64,000 nt of DNA from Paracoccus haematequi (lineage in GTDB: Bacteria > Pseudomonadota > Alphaproteobacteria > Rhodobacterales > Rhodobacteraceae), in contig NZ_UZWE01000050.1 in the NCBI RefSeq assembly GCF_900631945.1, positions 39,718-103,717 on the forward strand. Direction: 5' to 3'. Below the pieces are notes generated by a model. That model was not told where the DNA came from. It searched no databases and saw nothing but the letters and a program-made list of their open reading frames with translations. This document shows, one piece after another, positions 55,629 through 63,264 of this stretch. Position 1 is the first letter of the stretch, and each line of letters begins with the position of its first letter. The translations under genes were made by a program, and so were the position numbers.

Positions 55629-56735
55629 TCAGGCATGGTGGATCTGGTGCCCGCCATTCTGCCCCATGACCGAGGCAATCCCGGCACTGCGCAGCATGTT
55701 ACGCCGCATGTGGGGCAGCTCGCGATAGAGGGCGACATAGTCATTCGCCATCCGCTCGACCGTGAAGCGGCTTTCGAAGGTCTTGCGGACCTTTGCCCGG
55801 TCCAGTTCACCCAGCCGCCCGACGGCATCAACGGCCGCGTCCATGTCGCGGACGACAAAGCCGCTGACGCCATTGTCGATGACTTCGGGCACCGAGCCAC
55901 AGCGGAAGGCGATAACGGGCGTCCCGCAGGCCATCGCCTCGATCATGACCAGGCCAAAGGGCTCGGGCCAATCAATGGGGAACAACAGCGCTTGGGCATT
56001 GCCAAGGAATTCGGCTTTCTGATGCTCGTTGATCTCGCCGATGAACTCGACATTCGGATGGCGCGCCACCATGGGTCCGATCACCTCGTCCCAATAGGCC
56101 TGATCAGCCTTGTCGATCTTTGCCGCCATTTTCAGGGGCATTCCGGCGCGGGCCGCGATTTCGATCGCCCGGTCAGGACGTTTCTCGGGCGAGATCCGGC
56201 CAAGGAAAGCCAGATAGCCACCCTGTGGGTGCGGGGTAAACGGCAGGATATCGCGCGGCAATCCGTGATGGATCGTGCCCGCCCAGTTCACCGGCGGCAT
56301 GGGCCTGCGCTGATCATCCGAGATCGAGACCAGCGGATAGTCCCTGAACATCGCATAGAAGGGCGCCAGATCCGGCAGGTCCAGCCGGCCATGCAGGGTT
56401 GTGACGACCTTGTCAGCGAAACCGCTGATCATCGGATAATGCAGCAGGTCGATATGGAAATGCAGCACATCAAACTCGTCTGCACGCCGGCGAACCTGTT
56501 CCAGCATCATCATGTGATAGGGCAGCGGGTCCACGACCTCGGGGTTCAGGCGCAACGCCATGTCGCAGCAGGGCACCAGCCGGGCACTGGTCATGGAATC
56601 TCCGCTGGCGAACAGCGTGACGTCATGGCCCTGACGAACCAGTTCTTCGGTCAGATAGGATACGATCCGTTCGGTCCCGCCATAGAGGCGCGGCGGACAG
56701 CGTTCCGCAAGCGGGGCAATCTGGGCGATCTTCAT
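55629..56735 (-). CDS. glycosyltransferase family 4
   Basis: A 368-residue GT-B retaining glycosyltransferase: MKIAQIAPLAERCPPRLYGG at the N-terminus, LAFLGRISPEKRPDRAIEIA for the donor domain and PFGLVMIEAMACGTPVIAFR with the catalytic E-x7-E. The ATG at 56735 has GAGGAGG upstream. Donor and acceptor are unknown; pairing with a debranching-type enzyme suggests a storage or stress glucan. Confidence 0.85.
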   Translation of the reverse strand: MKIAQIAPLAERCPPRLYGGTERIVSYLTEELVRQGHDVTLFASGDSMTSARLVPCCDMALRLNPEVVDPLPYHMMMLEQVRRRADEFDVLHFHIDLLHYPMISGFADKVVTTLHGRLDLPDLAPFYAMFRDYPLVSISDDQRRPMPPVNWAGTIHHGLPRDILPFTPHPQGGYLAFLGRISPEKRPDRAIEIAARAGMPLKMAAKIDKADQAYWDEVIGPMVARHPNVEFIGEINEHQKAEFLGNAQALLFPIDWPEPFGLVMIEAMACGTPVIAFRCGSVPEVIDNGVSGFVVRDMDAAVDAVGRLGELDRAKVRKTFESRFTVERMANDYVALYRELPHMRRNMLRSAGIASVMGQNGGHQIHHA

Positions 56736-57212
56736 CGACAAAACCTCCTCGTTCGAGCAAAGCGTTGACAATGGAGCAGCATCCGGAGCGGCGCGGCGCC
56801 ACCCTTCGGGCGTGGCTTGTCCCCGCGATCTGTCTTAAGCTGCCCGTCGCCTGTCAGCGACCGATGTGACATGTCCCGGTCGCAGGCCTTCGTCCGATAT
56901 CACAAGGCGAGAGCAGCCAGAATGGCGGAACCCTCCTTCAGCAGTTGGTAATGCGCGCAGTCTGGGCCTGCGCGCCGCAAGATCTAGGGCACAGGCGGCG
57001 CTGTTCAAGATATTCCCGTCCGGGTCGTCTCAAGTGGCGCGCCGGGGTTTTCACCAGCCATCGCCTTGTGGAAATTGTTCTCGTGCCATTTTGAAAAACA
57101 ACGATATCGCTTCAAACAGGTCTGCATTCGGTCATGTGTGGGGATCGCCGTCGCAGATACCGGCGCGGCTGCGGCCAGCGGCGGGCACGGGACCCGGCCC
57201 GCCGCTGCACGG
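56736..57212. other. intergenic stretch between stress operon and sugar genes
   Basis: About 475 bases with no credible gene on either strand. It should hold the promoter of the glycosyltransferase gene and the end of the protease transcript. I see no clear hairpin terminator and no GGAAC...GTT general-stress sigma motif. Confidence 0.4.
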
Positions 57213-58607
57213 TCATCCTTCAACGATCACCAGCATACGCCGGGAGTCGCGCAGCATCTCGACGACCAGTGTCGTTCGCCCGTCAGGCACGATACGCCGC
57301 AAATCCTCGACCGAGCGGACCGGCTGTCGATTGACCGACAGAATGATGTCACCGACACGGAACCCCCGCCATGCCGCAAGGCTGCCGGGTGCCACGGCGT
57401 CGATCTCGAGCGCTTGCCGCCCGCCGGGACCGGCGACCTCCCGGAACGACAGCCCGGCAAGCGCGGTGTTCTCGATCCAGTCCGCCGTGCGTTCGGGCTG
57501 TTCGCCGATCCTGGCTGTCAGGTCAAGGCTTTCGTCGCCACGCAGAACCGACAGGACAAGCTCGTCACCGACCGAAAGCATCCCGATCCGGTTGCGCAGG
57601 TCGGCGGCATTGCGCAGAGGCCGCCCATCCGTCGCAATCACGACATCCCCGACCTCAAGCCCGGCCTCTTCCGCGGGCGAGTCGGGCTCGATGCTGGCGA
57701 TGACCACGCCACGCCGGTTGCCGTTCTCCAGCCCCATGGCATCGACCAACTCGGGTGTCAGCTCTTGTATGGTCACACCCAACAGGCCGCGATGTACTTC
57801 ACCATGTTGGATAAGCTGTTCCATGACCGAGATCGCCATGTTCGAGGGTACGGCAAAGCCGATGCCGACATTGCCGCCAGCTGGGGTCAGGATTGCGGTG
57901 TTGATACCGATCAGCCGGCCCCGGCTGTCAACCAGCGCCCCGCCCGAATTGCCGGGGTTGATCGAGGCATCGGTCTGGATGAAATCTTCATAGCCATCGC
58001 GGCTGATGCCGCTGCGTCCCAGGGCGCTGACGATGCCCGATGTCACGGTTTGACCCAGCCCGAAGGGGTTGCCGATGGCCATCACGTGATCACCCACCAG
58101 AACGGCGTCTGAATCGGCGATCTCGACTTCGGTCAGGCCATCGGCGTCGATGCGAAGCAGGCCGATATCGGTGCCGGGATCACTGCCGATCAGTTCGGCC
58201 TCCAGCGCGCGGCCATCCTTCAGCGTGACGGTGATGGCGCTGGCATTGGCAATGACGTGATGGTTGGTCAAGACATAGCCCTCGTCAGCATCGACGATAA
58301 CGCCTGATCCGGCGCTCATGCGGACCTGATTACGGGCATCGGGCACCAGCCCCGGCGGAAGATCAAAGAAACGGCGAAAGAAAGGGTCGTTGAAAAGGGG
58401 GTTGGCGCTGACCTGCGTCTCGGTTCGGGTTGCGATATTGACGATTGCCGGCGTCACGCGTTCCAACACCGGAGCTGCGGTCAGCAGCCCTCGTTCATCA
58501 AGCGCAAAGGCCGTCTCGCCCTTTGTCGGAAAGGGCGTGAACAGCGCAATCAACAAGGCGAAAAGCATGACCTGCCAGCGCGTGCGGGCCGTATGTGACA
58601 AAGGCAT
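57213..58607 (-). CDS. Deg/HtrA family serine endoprotease
   Basis: A 464-residue periplasmic protease and chaperone. Signal peptide about 1-30 (VMLFALLIALFTPFPTKG); trypsin-fold domain with catalytic His in VLTNHHVIANA, Asp in GTDIGLLRID and Ser in NPGNSGGALVD; two PDZ domains (about 255-350 and 370-460). ATG 58607 follows AGGAGA. It degrades misfolded envelope proteins. Last gene of the Hsp20-led operon. Confidence 0.92.
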   Translation of the reverse strand: MPLSHTARTRWQVMLFALLIALFTPFPTKGETAFALDERGLLTAAPVLERVTPAIVNIATRTETQVSANPLFNDPFFRRFFDLPPGLVPDARNQVRMSAGSGVIVDADEGYVLTNHHVIANASAITVTLKDGRALEAELIGSDPGTDIGLLRIDADGLTEVEIADSDAVLVGDHVMAIGNPFGLGQTVTSGIVSALGRSGISRDGYEDFIQTDASINPGNSGGALVDSRGRLIGINTAILTPAGGNVGIGFAVPSNMAISVMEQLIQHGEVHRGLLGVTIQELTPELVDAMGLENGNRRGVVIASIEPDSPAEEAGLEVGDVVIATDGRPLRNAADLRNRIGMLSVGDELVLSVLRGDESLDLTARIGEQPERTADWIENTALAGLSFREVAGPGGRQALEIDAVAPGSLAAWRGFRVGDIILSVNRQPVRSVEDLRRIVPDGRTTLVVEMLRDSRRMLVIVEG

Positions 58608-58661
58608 GGGATTCTCCTGCATGAAAAAGCCGGTCCCGGAGGCCGGGGCCGGCACTGGAAA

Positions 58662-59036
58662 TCAGGCGGTCCGAGGTCCACCCGAACCGCTGGCGGACCA
58701 GATCCGCGCACCGGTCCAGACAACCAGAGCAAGGCCGCCAATGACATGCAGCGCGGCAAGCCAGGCGGCATAGCCGGCGGCTGTGGTCCATGGGCTGAGG
58801 GCAACCCACAACCCAGCCACCAGCAACAGGCGGTCAGCGATGGGATGGCCCGTCAATACCAGCCACACTGTCAGCGCGACAATCGCTGCGCCCGTGACAA
58901 GGCTGTTCCAGAAGGCGGCAGGGGGCAGCGAAAGCATCAGCGGCAGCGCAGCCATCAGCAGCCCCGCAACGATGGCGGCCCCGGCCGCGATGCGATAACC
59001 GATATCACGACGGTCTGAGATCCAGTTTGCAATCAT
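58662..59036 (-). CDS. SPW/HdeD-like small membrane protein
   Basis: A 124-residue protein with four predicted transmembrane helices (about 16-36, 44-62, 68-84, 88-108). The WVALSPWTT stretch recalls SPW-repeat proteins; the overall shape also recalls HdeD. No catalytic motif. It lies between the omega-like gene and the protease gene, so it probably serves envelope stress defence. Family assignment tentative. Confidence 0.55.
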   Translation of the reverse strand: MIANWISDRRDIGYRIAAGAAIVAGLLMAALPLMLSLPPAAFWNSLVTGAAIVALTVWLVLTGHPIADRLLLVAGLWVALSPWTTAAGYAAWLAALHVIGGLALVVWTGARIWSASGSGGPRTA

Positions 59037-59061
59037 CGTTCAACCTCCTTTCTTTCGATCG

Positions 59062-59301
59062 TCAGTTGTGTTTCGCCAGCCGTAGCGGCTGCGACGGCGG
59101 CAGGAAGGGGCGAAGTTCATCGGGCCCCAAGACACCAAGCGCGATGTCACGCAGCGCAGTATCTATCGCGTTTTCATCTGCGTCATCCAACCCTGCCCGC
59201 GCATCCTCGCGCAGGCTTCGGGCACGCGCGGCCGCAGCCAGAACCAATCCGAAGCGGTCGGGCATGACGGCCTGACATTCAAGCGCGACAAACGGATCCA
59301 T
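59062..59301 (-). CDS. RNA polymerase omega (RpoZ)-like protein
   Basis: A 79-residue protein with RFGLVLAAAARARSLREDAR, the helix and R-F-x-L-V-L-x-A-A-x-R-A-R pattern of RNA polymerase omega, followed by IDTALRDIALGVLGPDEL. Core rpoZ genes normally sit beside spoT, so this is likely a second, accessory copy. It may alter polymerase under stress; that is inference. Tail distance to neighbours is 11 and 25 bases, fitting one operon. Confidence 0.6.
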   Translation of the reverse strand: MDPFVALECQAVMPDRFGLVLAAAARARSLREDARAGLDDADENAIDTALRDIALGVLGPDELRPFLPPSQPLRLAKHN

Positions 59302-59312
59302 GGCGCAGCCCC

Positions 59313-60031
59313 TCAGGCCACCTGCTGTTGGTCCCGGGCCCCTTCAAGGGCCCGCAGCGCGGTTTCCACCTGGTCCAGCCGCGATTGGCGGTGGTGTTCG
59401 GGCATGCCTTCCGAGGTCGCCTGATCCTGAAGATATTCGTTGAACGCCATGTTCATCAGGATCGAGCGGCGCACATCCAGCGGCAGGCTAGTATCGCGTG
59501 CCACCTCCATCGGGGCGGCGCCTTCTCTGTCGCTGTCCGCTGGGGATGCAAGCGCATCACGATAGGCGTCGCGGTGCTGTCCAAGGCCCAGCCGGTCAAG
59601 TGTCCGGTCAGAGAAACGCCGCAGTCGTGCAGCATGGGCGTGACGCTGACGCTCGGCCGTCTGTGCCCTGCGGCGGGCCTCGGCCTCGCCCGGCGGCAGA
59701 TGCACCTCATAGGCGATGCCCAGCCGTTCGGCATGTCGGATCGCCGCGTCAAGGCTGGGAAAGGTCAGCTCAACCTGATGCGCCGTGTCCGTGCCCGAGG
59801 TCCAGCCCATCAGGGGCTCAAGCTCGGGCCGGACTGGCGCTCGATCCGCAGCCGCCACTGGCCGTTGCGCGCGCGGCCCGACGTGGTCGCGGACCGGGAC
59901 GGTTTCCAGATCCGGGCAAGACTTTCTGCCGGCAGGCTGGAGGTATAGCTGGCCTTGCCCTTGCCTTGCGGCAGAAGCCCCGCACTGCCCTGCGATGCGG
60001 GGGAAATACGCTCTGCACTTACAAGTTGCAT
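59313..60031 (-). pseudogene. NDUFS4-like (ETC complex I) protein with C-terminal extension, frameshifted
   Basis: The gene starts at ATG 60031 (MQLVSAERISPAS) with GGAGGAT upstream and reads to ARIWKPSRSATTSGRARNGQ, WRLRIERQSGP. The homology then moves to another frame: LEPLMGWTSGTDTAHQVELT, AERLGIAYEVHLPPG. That is the NDUFS4 accessory-subunit domain of complex I. The shift lies near 59835 (one G apparently missing) and may be real or a sequencing error. A ~110-residue helical extension follows. It is a paralogue, not the usual nuo-linked copy. Confidence 0.65.
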
Positions 60032-60091
60032 ATCATCCTCCGATGCTTTGGGACCGCGAAGATGCAGGCCGGGACATCCCGGCCCGCAATG

Positions 60092-60616
60092 TCAGCTTTT
60101 CAACGGGATACGTTTGACCTGTGCCTGCGCCGTCTCGGTTCGGGGCAGGGTCACGGTCAGCACACCGTTGCGGAACGAGGCCTCGACGGCCCCCTCGTCA
60201 ATGCCGGCGGGCAGAGGGATGCGCCGCTCGAACCGCCCATAGACACGCTCGCTGAAGCGGCGTTCGCTGTCCTCGGTCGAGGTGGTCTTTTCACCTCGCA
60301 AGGTCAGCAGCCCGTCCTCCAGCAGAACCTCCACGTCCTTTTCCTCAAGGCCGGGAAGCTCGGCAGTGACCGAGATCGCCTTGTTCGTCTCGGAGATCTC
60401 GACGCTGGGCCAGTTTGCCCCCATCCAGCCATTGCCACCAGAGAAGACCGGCGATGGGGTGCCGAAAGACCGGAAAAAATCGTCAAACAGCCGATCTACC
60501 TCGCGGTGGAAGGTTGTGAACGGATCGCGAACAGGCTCTGCCGACGGGGTGTCATTACCACGCCACCAAGGCAGATTTCGGGTCCAGTTTTGCGGAATAA
60601 GATCTCGAACGCTCAT
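60092..60616 (-). CDS. Hsp20/alpha-crystallin small heat-shock protein
   Basis: A 174-residue ATP-independent chaperone. The alpha-crystallin domain spans about 70-165 (WPSVEISETNKAISVTAELP, RRFSERVYGRFERRIPLPAG, FRNGVLTVTLPR with the conserved A/G-x-L). ATG 60616 follows AGGAGA. Second gene of the operon, 95 bases after the first Hsp20. Confidence 0.92.
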   Translation of the reverse strand: MSVRDLIPQNWTRNLPWWRGNDTPSAEPVRDPFTTFHREVDRLFDDFFRSFGTPSPVFSGGNGWMGANWPSVEISETNKAISVTAELPGLEEKDVEVLLEDGLLTLRGEKTTSTEDSERRFSERVYGRFERRIPLPAGIDEGAVEASFRNGVLTVTLPRTETAQAQVKRIPLKS

Positions 60617-60711
60617 TTTTCTGTCTCCTGTTTTTGCGCATGGCCCGCCCAAGGCTGGCATCGGTCAGAGCGATGCCAGCGGGACATGGCCGATATCGGA
60701 TCGATGTCAGA

Positions 60712-61227
60712 TCAGGCCGCAGCGGGCTCGGGCTGAGGGGCCGCCGCTTTTGCGAATTTCGCGGCCGATATCTGCGTCTGTTGGGCAGGCTTGGCGTGCT
60801 CGCCGCTGACCCGCGCGATCTCGATGCGCCGCGGTTTTTTCTCCTCGGGGATTTCGCGCATCAGCGACACCGTCAGCAGACCATCGGTCAGCGAAGCACC
60901 CTCGACACGAACATCGTCGGCCAATTCAAAGCGCCGCTCGAAGCTGCGCGCCGGAATGCCGCGATGCAGGTATTGCGCGTTGTCGTCCGCCTCTTTGCGA
61001 CCGGCAACAATCAGCACATTTCCGTCCTGAGTCAGGGTGAGGTCATTATCGCTGAAGCCCGCAAGTGCCATGCTGATGGCATAGCGATCCTCGGCCTCCC
61101 GGACGATATCGTAGGGGGGCCAGTTTTCCGCCGTATCGGCGCGGGCCGTGTTTTCCAGCAGGTTCAGAATACGGTCAAAGCCAACGCTTGACCGAAAGAG
61201 CGGTGTAAAGTCGAATGTGGTTCTCAT
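60712..61227 (-). CDS. Hsp20 small heat-shock protein (IbpA-like)
   Basis: A 171-residue class A sHSP: RTTFDFTPLFRSSVGFDRIL at the N-terminus, alpha-crystallin domain (YDIVREAEDRYAISMALAGF, RSFERRFELADDV, LTDGLLTVSLMREIPEEKKP) and IEI tail motif. It holds unfolding proteins for refolding by DnaK. First gene of the operon; its ribosome-binding site is inside a ROSE-type thermometer hairpin. Confidence 0.93.
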   Translation of the reverse strand: MRTTFDFTPLFRSSVGFDRILNLLENTARADTAENWPPYDIVREAEDRYAISMALAGFSDNDLTLTQDGNVLIVAGRKEADDNAQYLHRGIPARSFERRFELADDVRVEGASLTDGLLTVSLMREIPEEKKPRRIEIARVSGEHAKPAQQTQISAAKFAKAAAPQPEPAAA

Positions 61228-61229
61228 AG

Positions 61230-61254
61230 CCACGTCCTCCATTGAGCAACATGG
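61230..61254 (-). promoter_or_regulatory. ROSE-like RNA thermometer
   Basis: The 25 nt before the Hsp20 start fold as CCAUG/CGUGG (5 bp), then UUGCUC opposite GAGGA with one bulged G and an AAUG loop. The U-U-G-C-U block pairing over the Shine-Dalgarno GGAGGA with a bulged G is the defining feature of ROSE elements, which melt on heating and allow translation. Confidence 0.75.
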
Positions 61255-61271
61255 GTACAAGTTGATGATTT

Positions 61272-61288
61272 AACCGGAAATTCCGGTT
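61272..61288. promoter_or_regulatory. palindrome in Hsp20 5' leader
   Basis: AACCGGAA-A-TTCCGGTT is a perfect 8-bp inverted repeat around one base, between promoter and thermometer. It could be a protein-binding operator or an upstream hairpin of the thermometer leader. Confidence 0.5.
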
Positions 61289-61319
61289 GCAGACCCCCTA
61301 CCAGCGATCTGCACCATCT

Positions 61320-61347
61320 CATCTAGAATGCCCTTTCCGGGTGTCAA
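61320..61347 (-). promoter_or_regulatory. candidate promoter of the Hsp20-led operon
   Basis: On the minus strand CTTGACA and TAGATG are 16 bases apart (TTGACA 61347-61342, TAGATG 61325-61320). CTTGAC is also the -35 of heat-shock sigma promoters in alphaproteobacteria, so either sigma-70 or RpoH could use it. Predicted leader about 85 nt. Confidence 0.5.
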
Positions 61348-61504
61348 GACCGCCCTGCAAAATTTTCCGAGGACAACGATTTTGTGTTTCGGTGTTCGCG
61401 CGCCTTAGGCGCGGCGCTTGCAGTTACGGCGTCGTCGCTCTAAGGCCGCGAGCCTGGGACATGAGAGGGGCTGTCCCGCCAGCCTGCAGGACGCCATTCG
61501 TCAA

Positions 61505-61640
61505 TGGACAGAGGGATGACGCCGCCGATGCCGAGGCGCGTCTTACAAGGCGGGCCCGCGACCAACGATGCGCTTCGTGCCGGTGAAGAGCGAGAAAGCG
61601 CAGTGCGCAGCACTTCGCCATGGCGCTCGGACAATTGGCG
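61505..61640 (+). pseudogene. IS110-family transposase fragment
   Basis: Short coding debris: DDAADAEARLTRRARDQ in one frame and MRFVPVKSEKAQCAA in the next resemble the NDAxDAEAI...TMRFVPVK block of IS110-type transposases. Much is missing. It lies just outside the stress operon. Confidence 0.45.
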
Positions 61641-61784
61641 CAGCATGGCTTGGCCTTACGCGGCGTCATCATTCAGCAGGCGGCAGACTTGACCTGCACC
61701 GGTTTCGTTCCGGTCTTCTGAGAGCGATGCTCTCTTCAAGGAGACAGGATATGGCAGCGATACACAGCGACCCGGCATGGCGGA

Positions 61785-62000
61785 CTCTTCCGCGAGACCC
61801 GCTACGAGATCAGCCTGCAGGCCCAGGGCAAAAGCGGTGCGCGGACGCTGTCCGGCACCCTGACGCCGGCCGGGGCGCCGGACGTCTGGCGCCTTGCCGG
61901 GATCACGCTGGAGCCGGGACCGTTGCGCGGCGATCTCGACCCCGACGCACCTGCCACCCTGGATCTTTGCCTCGACAGGCCCGACCGCTGCGTCGACTGA
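61785..62000 (+). pseudogene. 5'-truncated gene of unknown function
   Basis: A GC-rich frame with no plausible start: LFRETRYEISLQAQGKSGAR, TLSGTLTPAGAPDVWRLAGI, ending CLDRPDRCVD and TGA at 61998. The beta-rich sequence looks like the C-terminal part of an exported or surface protein. Transposon debris replaces its 5' end. Confidence 0.4.
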
Positions 62001-62061
62001 TCCCCCTGCCCGTCCTTTCCGAAGACTTTCCCGAAGACCTTTTTCGATTGTGGAGACACCC

Positions 62062-62538
62062 ATGAAGCCCCTCATCCTCGCCGCCGCCTTCGCCCTGCCC
62101 GCCGCCCTCGCCCAGGCCGAGCCCTATCTGGCCCGCTGCCACATGGGAGAGTGCATCCACTACGACCAGACCTCGCGCCAGGTCGTCGGCCAGGGCAGCG
62201 CCGCCGTGCCGGGCGATCTGGTGCTGGTCACCCTGCGCGAGGCGGTCTCGGCCGATCCCGACACCCCCGCCGACAGCCTGGATTGGGGCGAACCCTCGCC
62301 CGTGCAGGTGTTCTGCAGCCCCGCGCGCCCGGCCTTCATGGCAGGCAACGCCAGCTATACCGCGCTCGACCTGGTCACCCCGGCGGGCGCCACCACGCTG
62401 ATCACCACCATGTATCTGCGCGCCTGCCATCCCGACCTGGGCACCTTCGACGATCCCTTCGCCGCCGCCGCCCGGCTGGGCTACCGCGCCACCGAGACCG
62501 GCAGCTACCCGGACTTCGCCGCGCTGATCCGCCGCTGA
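62062..62538 (+). CDS. exported hypothetical protein
   Basis: A 158-residue protein with a signal peptide (MKPLILAAAFALPAALAQAE, cleavage after AQA). The mature part has four Cys (RCHMGECIH, VFCSP, RACHP), probably disulfide-bonded in the periplasm. No domain recognised. It follows the truncated gene and precedes another small membrane-anchored gene in the same direction. Confidence 0.6.
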   Translation: MKPLILAAAFALPAALAQAEPYLARCHMGECIHYDQTSRQVVGQGSAAVPGDLVLVTLREAVSADPDTPADSLDWGEPSPVQVFCSPARPAFMAGNASYTALDLVTPAGATTLITTMYLRACHPDLGTFDDPFAAAARLGYRATETGSYPDFAALIRR

Positions 62539-62600
62539 GCGGCCACGGACTGCCCCATCGGGGCGGCACGCCGCCGCCCCCCTTCGGAAAGGACACGAAC

Positions 62601-62909
62601 ATGACCCGCACCCGCATCCTGATCGCCGCCGCCGGCGCCGCCATTCTCCTGATCGCGGTGATTGCCGCCACCGCGCTGTTCCCCGGCGGCCCGCTCAGCC
62701 GCAAGGAAATGCGCCTGGTGGACGGCTTCGCCGCGGCCTATACCGCCTGCATGGACTCCGCCGGCGATGCCAACGGCATCAGCCTGGGCGACTGCAACGA
62801 GGCCAAGATCCTCAAGGCCCGGATCGACGAGGCCGGCCTCTGCATCGACTACGACAACACCCGACAGGACACCTACGAGGACTTCTACCGCTGCGGAAGC
62901 GCACGGTGA
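62601..62909 (+). CDS. small membrane-anchored hypothetical protein
   Basis: A 102-residue protein with one N-terminal helix (about 6-28, LIAAAGAAILLIAVIAATAL) and a periplasmic-looking domain with four Cys (YTACMD, GDCNE, GLCID, YRCGS). GGAAAGGAC precedes the ATG. Unknown function; probably co-transcribed with the exported protein upstream. Confidence 0.55.
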   Translation: MTRTRILIAAAGAAILLIAVIAATALFPGGPLSRKEMRLVDGFAAAYTACMDSAGDANGISLGDCNEAKILKARIDEAGLCIDYDNTRQDTYEDFYRCGSAR

Positions 62910-62946
62910 GCGGAGATCGAGGGCGACGGAATGCGGCAGCCGTTGC

Positions 62947-63163
62947 ATAGCATGATAGAGTAATAGTGTAATATTACTCTATCATGCTATCATTCCGCCG
63001 AGGAACGACCGAAGCTATCATAATAGCAACCTAGGGTAATAGTATCCTGGCACGCTATCACCTCTCGCCGGGAAAAAGCCATCATCGCATCAGCGCCGCC
63101 CTCAGGGCCAAGGCGGCTATCCAACGGCAGCTATTACAATATTATCCCAGGATGCTAACACCG
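62947..63163. repeat. AT-rich inverted-repeat cluster
   Basis: The cluster starts with a perfect 19-bp inverted repeat ATAGCATGATAGAGTAATA (62947-62965) and its complement (62972-62990) around a 6-base loop. Further copies of GCTATC(A)/TGATAGC, TAATAGTA and CCAGGAT(A/G)CT in both orientations follow to 63163. The stretch is markedly AT-rich against its surroundings and carries no gene. Such clusters are typical of partition sites, replication origins or recombination sites. Confidence 0.65.
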
Positions 63164-63219
63164 GGAGCCGCGACAGGTTGAGATCAAGCCTTCGCGTTGC
63201 AAGCAGCAGGATCCTGTGA

Positions 63220-63243
63220 GCCGCCACCTTTGATGGTGGCGGC
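63220..63243. terminator. stem-loop after the 63265 gene
   Basis: GCCGCCACC/GGTGGCGGC, 9 bp with a TTTGAT loop, 22 bases beyond the stop of the minus-strand gene. It lacks a T tract, so termination is only possible. Confidence 0.4.
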
Positions 63244-63264
63244 GAATGAATTTCTGGGGCGCCG

